Shown here: in pieces, positions 41,187 through 51,500 of the stretch
How the letters are laid out: each line of letters opens with the position of its first letter
How positions within the stretch are numbered: position 1 is the first letter of the stretch
Assembly (NCBI GenBank): GCA_037576195.1
Contig: CM075103.1
Location: 16,554,001-16,618,000 of the forward strand
DNA: 64,000 bases
Direction: 5' to 3'
DNA from: Phytoseiulus persimilis
Taxonomy: Eukaryota > Arthropoda > Arachnida > Mesostigmata > Phytoseiidae
The notes under the pieces: generated by a model
The model's database searches: none
What the model was told of the DNA's origin: nothing
The model's input: the letters and a program-made list of their open reading frames with translations, nothing else
Translations under genes and position numbers: made by a program

Positions 41187-42066
41187 ACTAGCGTACCCTA
41201 TCGCGCTTCGCTGCGACGTTCGACGTAGCTCGCCTGCGGCTGGGGTTGACAAACTCTATCCGCTCGGGCCCCAAAATATGCCCCAGATCATGGCGCCGAG
41301 GCCTGAAATACGCCCCGGATCATTTATCCGGGCCTCAAATCTCGAAATGTGCGCAACGATTGCTTCCCTGGGTGATCTTTCCCCGAGTGCCTACGGGTCC
41401 ATAGAATCTGAGCGTAGTTATCTGTCCTCATTTCGATCACTCCGGCATCATGGAAATCCCTCTAGGTATTTGAAACCGTGTCCCACGGAGATTTCTCGAA
41501 GATAATTCCGCTCCGGTCCGAATCATATTCTCCCTCGACCTGACCACACTTCTCTGGCTTCACGGAAGTGATTCCGAGGTCGACTTGACCATACTTTTTG
41601 AGGTCCATGGGGATGATGCCGAGGTCGATTCTTGAATCTTAGTCCAAGAAAATTAACATTGGGAGATTTTGGGCGCTGGGCAGGTATCTTGTCCCTGACT
41701 TTGTCGACCCCTGAAGTGCGGCATATAGGTACTTCATTCAATAGATCATGTATCTGTCTTCACGATAGAGGAGGCTTATCCCGATCATTATGCTTTCAAC
41801 ATCCTATCGCAGTCATCCGGTTCGGGGAGACCTTTTATTGTTCGAGGTGATTTCTCTAGCATTGTTCTCTGGGCGGATCCATAGCTTTTGTCGGGAGTGG
41901 TCCCGCGTCAGCTGTATCTGTCGTCGTTGACAACGTGATTCTACGATTGATCTCTTGCTCTTGAAGGACGTGGAGCAGGATTCTCCGTCTTTCAGAATAG
42001 CTGAGTACTCGACAAAGGTTGCTTTCTTTTTCGGGACGCCCATCATGGCAGTTGATCAATCGCACT
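41187..42066. repeat. Left copy of a tandem segment flanking the palindrome
   Basis: This segment and 43368-44220 share the same succession. Both begin actagcgtaccc followed by a short GC-rich hairpin. Both then have a degraded 45-bp-repeat block (about 41520-41640 versus 43560-43730). Both end with an RPA-like coding fragment on the minus strand, here 42065-41813 (INCHDGRPEKESNL). Divergence is substantial, so it is an old duplication with a period of about 2.2 kb. Confidence 0.55.
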
Positions 42067-42073
42067 GCAGCTA

Positions 42074-43371
42074 TAGTCTATATATATAAAAGACGCCGGC
42101 CGGTTTAACCTGTGATCCGAATAAACGCCAGGGCAGCGGCTCGGAGCTCGACGGAACCTCGCATACTCACGCGGAATCGGCCCCAAATGGTTATAGGCCG
42201 CCTGATACTTTTCTTGAAAACCTCCGGAAGCCGGAATACGAAGGAGACTTGACAACTTCCTTGTCGCCGGCTGCAGTATCTTCCAGTTCGAGAGGGCGCG
42301 CCTCGTCCAACCGCTTTGTCCACGGTCACAAACCGAGAAAACTCGGGAACTTTGTTGTCGCATGCTGAAGAATTTCTCAGTTCGGAAGAGCACGCCAAAA
42401 GCCAATGGCCTGCGGCGCGGTCCTGTAGCCATTTTGCTGTTGTGAAAAACGCGGTGCACAGCGATTCGACTGCGTTTGTTCGTTCATCGTGCCGCTGCTC
42501 GACGCCGTAGAGCCCGTGACGACACGGTGCGAGGAAAGTCGGACGGCTGCCCACCCGATACAGGGAGTGAACATCCTCAGGTCACCTTCCTTCCAAGCAC
42601 CGGACGGTTCACCTGCGACAGTCACTTCCACGGCCCCACCGTCAACGCTCTTCAACGCTACAAGGTAAATGTGAACAGTAATTGATGTGAACCGCACCGT
42701 CGATATCATCGCGGCCAAGCCTGAACTAGCTGCAGTGCGATTGATCAACTGCCATGATGCGATGATATCGACGGTGCGGTTCACATCAATTACGGTTCAC
42801 ATTTACCTTGTAGCTTTGGAATGGTGTGGATCCGAGGGCGCAACGGCGGAAGAGCGTTGACGGTGGGGCCATGGAAGTGACTGTCGCAGGTAAACCTTCC
42901 GGTGCTTGGAAGGAAGGTGACCTGGTCACGGGCTCTACGGCGTCGAGCAGCGGCACGATGAACGAACAAACGCAGTCGAATCGCTGTGCACCGCGTTTTT
43001 CACATTAGCAAAATGGCTACAGGACCGCGCCGCAGGCCATTGGCTTTTGGCGTGCTCTTCCGAACAGAGAAATTCTTCAGCATGCGACAACAAAGTTCCC
43101 GAGTTTTCTCGGTTTGTGACCGTGGACAAAGCGGTTGGACGAGGCGCGCCCTTTCGAACTGGAAGATACTGCAGCCGGCGACAAGGAAGTTGTCAAGTCT
43201 CCTCCGTATTCCGGCTTCCGGAGGTTTTCAAGAAAAGTATCAGGCGGCCTATAACCATTTGGGGCCGATTCCGCGTGAGTATGCGAGGTTGCGTCGAGCT
43301 CCGAGCCGCTGCCCTGGCGTTTATTCGGATCACAGGTTAAACCGGCCGGCGTCTTTTATATATATAGACTA
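42074..43371. mobile_element. Foldback element: 1.3 kb palindrome with arms of about 600 bp
   Basis: The left arm begins TAGTCTATATATATAAAAGA and the right end is its reverse complement. Matching continues almost to the centre near 42700-42760. Left and right arms each carry one small private insertion. The loop contains about 33 bases that repeat, inverted, the sequence immediately left of the element (42043-42073, ccatcatggcagttgatcaa region). No transposase is encoded; the identical frames read from both arms are a consequence of the palindrome. It sits between two copies of a duplicated segment that includes RPA fragments. Confidence 0.75.
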
Positions 43372-44047
43372 GCGTACCCCGTCGCGCTTCGCTGCGACGT
43401 TCGAGGGTGCTCGTCTGCGACAGAGGTCGGCCAACTTTTCCTGTTCGAGGCTATAATTAGGTCCCATATCTTACCCCGGAATCCGACGCATGGAGATTCC
43501 TCAAGATTTTTGAATCCCTACCCCTCGCAGAGTTTCTGAAGACTATTCCACCCCTGTCTGATCATACTTTTCGGGCTCCATGGAGATGATTCCGACGTCG
43601 ATTTGACCATGCTTCATGAAGTCTTGTGGGGGTGATTCCGAGCTTGATCTGATCATACTTTTCGGAGTCCATGGAGACGATCTCGACTTGGATATGATCA
43701 TACTTTTTAGGGGTCCATGGAGGTTCTTGTAGGTACAGAAGAACTGCCGTTTCTCCTCAACAGTGCTCCGCTGGTTACTCTCTGCGGCATCGTGGGAATT
43801 CTTCTAACCTATCATGTATTGGATGTCCGAGTTGAACAATTAGAATAATGGCGAAGGAACTCTCAGATGGGGATGACGGCTTTTTATTTAGGTCTTCACA
43901 GTTGAGAAGCCTTCTCCTCACGGTCAAAGCTCTTCATAATTATGATTGGCGCTGTCTTCCTCAAACTAGCGATTGAGGTATCGCGCAGTCTCATTGTCAC
44001 TGTCGACAGTGATAATTGTATTTGTCGTCGTCGACAGCATCATTTTA
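43368..44047. repeat. Right copy of the duplicated segment, with degraded 45-bp repeats
   Basis: Starts agcgtaccccgtcgcgcttc like the copy at 41187, and includes three degraded units of the 45-bp repeat at 43560-43730 (gatcatacttttcgg words). No gene until the RPA fragment at 44048. Confidence 0.55.
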
Positions 44048-44539
44048 CTATTGTACTCTCGCACTTGGAGGTTTTGCCCGTCCTTCACAATTTTCGAGTA
44101 CGTCCGTGAAATCTGGCCAGAGGCCGAGAGTGACTATTTTACAGGAGTGGTCGATGAGAAGGAGGTTGCGTTTCTTCCTCGGGCGTCCGTCTTGACGGTT
44201 GATAAGCTGTACTGGGCCAATTTCGAAAACGACTGCGATGAGGTCCACGATGCTGTTGACATCTCTCCCTCGTAGTTGTATGATGGTGAGGATATCAGTT
44301 TCCAACGGTGGAAGAGTGCTGTCGGGCAGCACTGTGTTTTTTGTCCACTGAACGAAATTGAGTTTTTTTAGCGCAGAAATGCGCTTTTCTTCGGGCGTGT
44401 TTACTGGGGTGTAACTGGGAGTGGAACGAAAAAATGGGAACGAAAAAATCGCAGCGGGAGGCCTTTGAGATTTTTTCCGGAGCGGGGGAAATTTGAATTC
44501 AAGTTGAATTTCATGTGGTGAATCTTGGTGTCTTGTCAT
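44048..44539 (-). pseudogene. RPA-like single-strand DNA-binding protein, OB fold (DBD-B region)
   Basis: A minus-strand frame with FVQWTKNTVLPDSTLPPLE, then VDLIAVVFEIGPVQLINRQD, then KRNLLLIDHSCKIVTLGLWP. This is the pattern of the second DNA-binding OB fold of the RPA large subunit ('VD.IGVV.EVGP......GR...KR.I.L.D.S...V.LTLW'). Helitrons often carry RPA-like genes. It lies on the same strand as the Helitron Rep-helicase at 48521-53109 and downstream of it. It is separated from the preceding OB fold (45837-46330) by 1.3 kb of inserted repeats. Incomplete at both ends. Confidence 0.65.
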
Positions 44540-44819
44540 AGGTCAATGACAATTTTGCTTTTTTCATTCGTTTCCCTCCTGCAGGCTCTTCCTCTTCTAA
44601 CCGGTCGCGTTCTTGCTTCACATTGATCCCGGATGCCTTCGCTCTTTCACTATTGATGTCTACCCCGCACCTGCGCCCTCGGTTGCAATGCCGGTTTCAC
44701 CGCCAGCGCATAATACACATGTGGCCCCTGTGATCGTTATATTATCCGGCTACCAGCTCACGAGACACTTTTCTCTGAATCTATCTTCTCATTCGGTTGA
44801 CTGGTACATGCTGTCATGG
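44540..44819. other. No feature seen
   Basis: Short stretch between the RPA fragment and the next repeat block, without a recognisable gene. Confidence 0.3.
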
Positions 44820-45125
44820 TCAGATGGACTCCGGAATTACCTCCTCAGAGTCTAAAAAGTATGGTCAGGTCGATCCTGGACTCACCCCATCAGACTCCGA
44901 AGAGTATGTTCAGATTGGTCCCGGAATATAACCGAATTCATCTGCCGTACTATGGCCCTACATTTGAATTCATATAAGAGAATTCATTTGCCGTACTACG
45001 TAAAATTATGTCTAGTCCCGGAATCACCTCTCCAGACTTGGGAAGTAATGGTCAGATCGGTCCCGGAATCACCCCTCCAGACTTGAAAAGTAAAGGTCAG
45101 ATTGGTCCCGGGATCGCTCCAAGGA
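44820..45125 (+). repeat. Degraded block of the 45-bp minisatellite
   Basis: Several units readable as ggtcagatcggtcccggaat and variants, interrupted by non-repeat sequence at about 44935-45005. It interrupts the RPA gene between its two OB-fold pieces. Confidence 0.75.
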
Positions 45126-45199
45126 ATCGATGGTCGGTGATCGACCCCCTGAGGCACGGCATTCCATATACTTCAACGAAGTCGCTCAGGGGGTCCACG

Positions 45200-45638
45200 G
45201 TTGACCCCGTGGTCGACCGGTGGAGTTGCTATTCACGAACGCAGAGCAGCACCTACGCAAGCAACTCCCACAATTACACCAGATCTCATTGATGAAGATC
45301 CTGGTGACATTCATGCCTGTAAAATACTCCTACGTAACCAGCTAACCGTCCTTGCGACTGTATATATGAATCCGGGAGAATCGTTCGAACTCATTGAAGA
45401 GTTCCTACTGAAATATGACCATGTTCTGTCCCCTGGTATACGAAACCAGAGAACTTCACTGATTCTATGCGGTGATTTCAATTGGAACCTGAAAGACCCC
45501 CTCAAAAAGGGAAACAATATCGAATTTATGCGAAATCAATTTGAAAATCTTGAACTAATAACCGATCCTGAGATATTGACAACACGTGGCCGAACATGCA
45601 TAGATATCATATTCTCGGGAGGCACTCCGGAGCACTGA
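45200..45638 (+). pseudogene. Endonuclease/exonuclease/phosphatase-family fragment
   Basis: A plus-strand frame with LATVYMNPGESFELIEEFLL, then TSLILCGDFNWNLKDP and GRTCIDIIFSGG. 'LCGDFN' and 'TCIDxIF' are the Asp/Asn and downstream motifs of the APE-like endonuclease family found in LINEs and in Helentron-type Helitrons. It is opposite in orientation to the surrounding RPA and Helitron genes, so it may belong to the inserted segment rather than to the Helitron. The N-terminal catalytic Asn/Glu part is absent. Confidence 0.65.
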
Positions 45639-45836
45639 AGATAGGACCGTCGAAAACAGATTGAGGGGGGCTCTGGGCGGAAGCACTCGAGAAATTTTGG
45701 ACACATGCCACCGCCATTGATGAGAAATCTCAATATTGCTGAAGCATTTTCCCCTCTCGAGGGGTTGGGACATCCCCGCCCCCTCTCGTTCTCTTGTAGG
45801 TGTTTCAAAACCAGTCCACCGTACTTTCCAATTCAT

Positions 45837-46330
45837 TTATCGACGAATTTTGTCTGTATCCCGGCTTGACGCTAGGTTGTTCGCATTTCTGCGCCCCGGT
45901 TCAACCCGTGGATGAACCGTTCCTGTGTTTTTATCTTTGTTGTCGCGGAGTCGAAAGTTATCGTGCGGAATAAGTCTCCTGCTTTGTAGTTGACGTACCT
46001 TTGTCAATGTCATTTCATTGGGATGACCGGTGATATTATACGTTGGATTGGCTTTCTTGATGCGAAACATCGTGAATTCGTAGCACTGTCCGACACGAAC
46101 CTACTCGAAGCTTCGTCTTGCAACATTGTCCCACGCCGTCACGTTGATTTTTCCGCTCTTGTCTTGGATAACAAAACTGAAGACGTGTTCGTCTTCTCTC
46201 GAACGTTGCCTCAGCGAGGTCTTCGAGATCACTCTGCCCACAATGTTGGCACCCAGCGTGTTTGGCTGTAGGTCAGTGATTCGTGGTAGGGTTGCGGTGA
46301 GATCACTTTCTTCGACGTTCTCCGTAGGGC
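45837..46330 (-). pseudogene. RPA-like protein, first OB fold (DBD-A region)
   Basis: The minus strand encodes RITDLQPNTLGANIVGRVIS, then HVFSFVIQDKSGKINVTAWD, a stop, then (46070-45837) FRIKKANPTYNITGHPNEMT. This matches the first DNA-binding domain of RPA1 ('I..L.PY...W.I.ARV..KS', 'FS..L.D.SG.I..T.F', 'V..AN..F......E.T'). A stop near 46080 breaks it. It precedes the second OB fold at 44048-44539 in the correct order, supporting one interrupted RPA gene. Confidence 0.65.
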
Positions 46331-46436
46331 CTTCTCATGGAATGAATTATCGCGCTGTTGGGGTTATACTGATGGAGGGCCGCGGGGGAGCGGTATGTGT
46401 TTTGTGACTGAGCCGACTCGATCCTGAAAGGGTTTC

Positions 46437-46799
46437 TTACTTGGTTCGTTTGCTGTAGCCGATGTGCTGGGCGGGCGCGTGGATGAACGGGACGTCGAAA
46501 CTTCTAAAATGAGTGAGCCTGTTGAGTGAACAGTATTCTTTGGTGACCTCTGTAGAATTTGACTGCTTATCAGAGGTAACCTTCTGGGACCGAACTTGAG
46601 GAGTTCTTCGATGATTGTTCCTCACAATCGGATTGACAATAGTTTGACTTTGCTCACCTTCTCGTGGAGGCGTTGCTTCGTGAGCGGACGTGGACGCGAT
46701 CCGAGATCTCACCGACATCGGCGAACTGTGTTCCCAGCTTTCGATCGGGTTCTGTTCTTCAGGTTCCAGCGGATCAACTTTTGATTGCGCATCAGGCAT
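46437..46799 (-). pseudogene. Low-complexity ORF upstream of the RPA domains, copy 2
   Basis: A 120-residue frame rich in Ser, Pro, Glu and basic residues. Its middle (ESWEHSSPMSVRSRIASTS) resembles ECWEDHSPRSVESRTTTSS in the ORF at 47375-47791. A GTGAGC donor-like word follows REGE in the nucleotide sequence. It may be a disordered N-terminal exon of the RPA-like gene. No family was recognised. Confidence 0.4.
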
Positions 46800-47374
46800 C
46801 TTCCTGGGTGCTCCTTCGAATGTTTTTGCAATGCCATCTGAAATCCCCGGGTGGTCCTGAGTTTTCCTTGCCGTTTCATCGGTCTTAACTATACAGGGTT
46901 ACAGTGTCTCGCCAATGGGTCAGTCGCAATCCAAACATGCCACTCGGTCTCTGAGACACGCTTCCCATCGAATATCGAGAACACATTCTGCTCACTGCTC
47001 ACGTCCCTTTAATCTGAATATATCAGGACAATCGTATTGGTTACATACTTGGCCCGTCTGCCGTCTTTGATGAATGAGATGGTCGAGTGGTGGAGGTCGG
47101 ACGGTGCCGTGGCGTCGACGTTTCTAAAATAAGTAAGCATGCTCAATGAATAGGATTCTTCAATAGTCTGAGTAGAGCGAGAGGAAGACTGTGTTGAGCG
47201 ACGTTGAACAAAAGTATCAATTGCCAATCGAACTCGGAACATCTCCCGGAAAGCGGGGGGGACTCACCTTGCTGCCAGGGAATCTCACTTGAACATCGGA
47301 ATTGTACTTTTGAATTCGGCCTGCGAATCTCCAACGTCGGCACGACTGTTTCACGTTGTTAGATGGAATCACAG

Positions 47375-47791
47375 TTAGTGCGGTTCTCTCCGTGTACGTT
47401 GCTTGGGGTATAATTCAAGAACATGCGGAGAACTCTGGCTTCTCTCACCCAGCTTCTCTGACGCTGGCTTGCGTCTTGTCACCTTCCTCAGTTTCAAGGG
47501 TGAACACGGGGACTCCTCACAGTTTCCTGGAATGACGGGCTCTAGTGAGTTTGTTTCCTTGAGCACTAAAATCTTCCAAGCATTGACAACTCCTGGAGCT
47601 CGCTCACCTCCCGACTGAGACGTTGCTACAAAGGCGGAGCTGGTCGTTGTCCGAGACTCGACGGATCTTGGCGAATGGTCTTCCCAACATTCCGAAGACA
47701 CGTGTTCCTCTGATTTCAGCAAGTCGTCTTCCAGCTGCGTGTCAAATTTCGCCGTTTGTCCTTCCGCTGTCGAGGGCAGAGAGTCATTCAA
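47375..47791 (-). pseudogene. Low-complexity ORF upstream of the RPA domains, copy 1
   Basis: A 138-residue frame sharing a core of about 40 residues with the ORF at 46437-46799. A GTGAGC donor-like word occurs at the same place (after SGGERA-coding sequence, near 47614). Further donor-like words lie near 47276 and 47963. The repeated exon-plus-donor arrangement suggests internal duplication of an intron-containing gene carried by the Helitron. Confidence 0.4.
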
Positions 47792-47997
47792 ATTACTGCG
47801 TGGTCATGAAATGCTCACTCCTCTTGCAGAATTGTTCGCTATCAAATCAGAGTGGCACATCAATAGCACTCGAGCCCTACGTTACAAAACGTATGCCTTT
47901 TCACAGAGAGGTTGAATATGCTCGCCTTAGCAACCCATTGAACATAGATTCAACTCACCTAGTTCTTCATCACGGTTCTCCCAGCTGCCTGACATGA

Positions 47998-48520
47998 TTG
48001 GAGTGTCCGACCAGCTCAAAGATCGACGACAAAATGGCCGTCTCGTTGGCGACGCCACCATTTATAGGCCTGATCACCTCTCTTTTTCCGTGGACAATTT
48101 TTGAGTCTCATGAATCAATTTTGTGAACTAAATCACCCCTCCATTGTGGAAATTCGAAATGAATGAACCCGGCTCCGTCATGCTCAAGGGTTCCACATTA
48201 ATACGCATTATTTCATCGTAGCCGCCCATGTATCTTTGGTCATTTCATCGGGACGAAAAAGACGTTCCGAGGTGAACGATGTGGCTCGCGCCACGTGGGC
48301 TCGATCATGGATTCGCCGAACTTTTATCAGTCCGAGTCACCTTTGAAGGCAATCGTTCTGTCTGCTGAACGTGATTTTTTGCTTCTGGTCACATCGAGAA
48401 AAGGTCAAGGTCGGCTCTAATTTTGGTCCAGTTTAGATCGGGTCAACATCACGTAGGAATGATGATTTACTTCACTTCTTCGGAATGCCGGCGAAAGGGG
48501 TGGTGGATGGCACACAGCTC
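47998..48520. other. Non-coding stretch after the Helitron helicase
   Basis: No gene seen. As the 3' flank of the Rep-helicase it may include regulatory sequence or a Helitron end, but I could not identify a convincing CTRR terminus with hairpin. Confidence 0.3.
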
Positions 48521-51500
48521 TCACTGCAGCGCTCGTGGGTATACAATGTTTCTCGTGCTGTCGTCTTCAGTCAAAATGAACAAATCGGAAGGTTTGGCAA
48601 TACGTGAACACGCTACATATAACTGCCCGTGGGAAAAACATGGGCTCTCCAAACTTATACCACACTTATCCAAAGTTTGGCCTTGAGCGCGGTTGATGGA
48701 CATACAAAACGCCAACCGAACCGGGAATTGCAAACGTTGGAACTCGACAGGGGCATCTGATGGGCTTAGTGGGATTCGTGGCAGAAGCACAGCCTCCCCC
48801 TTGCATTTCCCGGTCAGAATCGTTGCTTCGATTACATTGTTCCTCAGGTTCTTCACTGCAAGACGTGTTCCATTGCAAAGGCGAGGCGGGAACAGATTCC
48901 GGAGCAGGATGATAGGCTCCCCCATCTTAAAAGACAACTTGTGGGGAGGGAGTCCTGAAAGACCTAATGAATTAAGGAATTCTGTCGGGAAATTCACAGC
49001 TTGTTCGTCTGACATGACGGTATCGATTGAGCTGTAGGTTGTATATTCGCCGGGAACAGCGTCGAGAATGAGGTCATTCAGAGCATTAACAGTAGTATTT
49101 CTAGGGGCTAAGATAGCGCGGCCACTCAGCCAAGAAAAAGTTGAGTAATTGCTGGCGAGATCGGGGAAGACCCTCTCGATTAACTCCTGTACATTCGAGA
49201 CCAGATGGCAGAAGTTCAAAGGCAAAGCTACAATCTGACTTCCTGGCTCACTTGGCATGGTACCGTTGCCGATGTCTAGTAGTTGTTTAGCGAACCGATC
49301 AGCACACGCATCGCTCTGCACATGAACTCTCATGTTCGTCTTCAGCGTCAGTTTTGTCACTTGAGGCCAGAGAATCGAGGACTTCAGGCATGCATTCAAT
49401 TCGTCAGCGGGAGTCGAACGTGGTATCACAGGTAACGTTTGGCGGAAATCACCAGACAAAAGAATGAGAGCTCCGCCGAAGAGTTTATGCTGACTTCGAA
49501 AGTCTCGTAGGGTGCGATCTAGTGCTTCCAAGGCATTTTTGTGTGCCATCGTTGCTTCATCCCAGATAATGAGCTCACATTTTTGGAGGAGTTTTTCCAT
49601 GGTTGAGGCTTTTGAGACGTTGCAAACAGGAGTTTCTCGTACGTGCAGATCTAGTGGCAACTTCAGTGCTGAATGCGCGGTCCGACCTCCCTCAAGTAAG
49701 GTTGCTGCAAATCCGGATGAAGCGATGGCCAAAGCTGGCTTGTTTCGAGCTCGCAGAGTGGCCAAAATTAGTGAGAGCAGGAACGTTTTTCCGGTGCCTC
49801 CAGGAGCATCGAGAAAGTACGCTCCACCGCAGTTGTCGGCGACTGCTTGCAAGATCGTGTCGTAAAGTGCGCGCTGTTCAGTGAGCAGCTTTGAAATGTT
49901 CTCGTCGACGTACCGAGCCAATGCTGCAACATCGAAGTGCGTTCCATGATGCACGTCTCCATCAAAGCTTCTCGCAACTCGATCCGGTGCGCACAGCGCC
50001 AAGTCCGTAAGTCTTTTGTTGACCATGGAGACACACAGATCCTCTATAGATATCAGCGCTTCGTTATACATTTGTGACAAAAACGGCAATCCCGGATTGT
50101 TGCTAGCGATTCGCGAACGATGTAAGAAATCTTCGCTCAGCGGATCTTTGAACTCCTCCCAAAGTTTGGCCGGGTCAGTTGGGGAGCAAGTACATGAAAT
50201 TATGGCGAGAAGCGTACGTATCTGCAAAGGTCGAGCAGTATCCACAGCCTCAGCGAGTGTGGCTTTCCAGTGTTCATCATGTTCCAACAGGTTCAATTTT
50301 TGACACGCCTCTCGATACGTGGTACACGTTTCCCCTCTCACGCTTCTCAACTCTTGGAAAGACCTCGGTGCACGCACATTGACTAAGAGTAAGCGTAAGA
50401 AAAAACATTCATGATTGTTGGGGTGGACTGTATAGAGACGACCGAGAGCGTCCGAGGAGTACAAATCTGGCATTCGCTGCACCGGTTTGCCATGCTTTCG
50501 ACGCTGGAATTTTTTCACTGCCGCCATCCAAACATAATAGGTCGGAACCTCGGAATAGAGAAGAGTCCTTGCGAACGAATCCTGAGAACATAAGTCGAAA
50601 AACGCTGTAAGTGTAGTTGGAGGGGGTGAAGAAGCCCTCGCATGCATGGTCGCTTCCGTAAAATACACTCGCTGTCCGTTTTCCAAATGTACTGCTATAT
50701 GTACGACAGGTGGCTATCGCTCATGTAGGCTGAAGGAGAAAATCCGCCAAAGCGCCTCGTTCGAGCTGATGTATCGACCTGATTGGAATTGTTCGATTTC
50801 ATCGTTGGAGTTGCAAATACCGAACTCCGCCATGGTATTGCCCTTATAAACGTACTTACAGATGTACTTAATGGCTTTGACAGAATTACAGTACTCAACA
50901 TTAATGTGAGCTTTGAACGTTTTCGAAAGTAATGGGCAGTACGGTACTACCCAACGATTATCGACGTTTCTGGCCGTGTTCAACTCCGCGGCTCTCAAAT
51001 CGCCGGAGAGATGGCTCCGAACCCTCAACGTTACGGTATGTCCCCCATCTTCGATCGATCGTCGACGGTACAGCGGATATCCGTCGTGTCCCGTGATCGT
51101 ATGAGGGGTAAGCTCTTTCGGAAACCGTTTCGTGCACTGTCCCTCCCTCATGCATGGGGAATTCTTGTTCATTGAGCCACAGGGACCATGAATCATGTGT
51201 CGAGTGACGATGTCGAAGAGCTCTTTATCGACGGTCTCATCGGGAATTTCTGCAGAGATGACGTCATCAAGGTTTTCTGGTCTCATCTTTTCTGTTAACC
51301 AAATCAACAAATGCGTATGCGGGAGTCCACGCTTTTGCCACTCCACAGAGTACATCCAACACCGCACCTGCCCGAAGACACGAAGCTTCACAATGAACGC
51401 TAACAGCGCTGTCAGTTTTTGTTTGAACACACGGGCACTGATGGCGTCTGCCCAGACAATAGGAGCTCCGTAATTTCTTGCCAGGCCGGCGAACAGGTAA

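Noticed and set aside
42043..43372. Two nearly identical ORFs of about 130 codons on opposite strands
   Set aside because: They are the two arms of one palindrome read inward; no domain recognised and no selection evidence.
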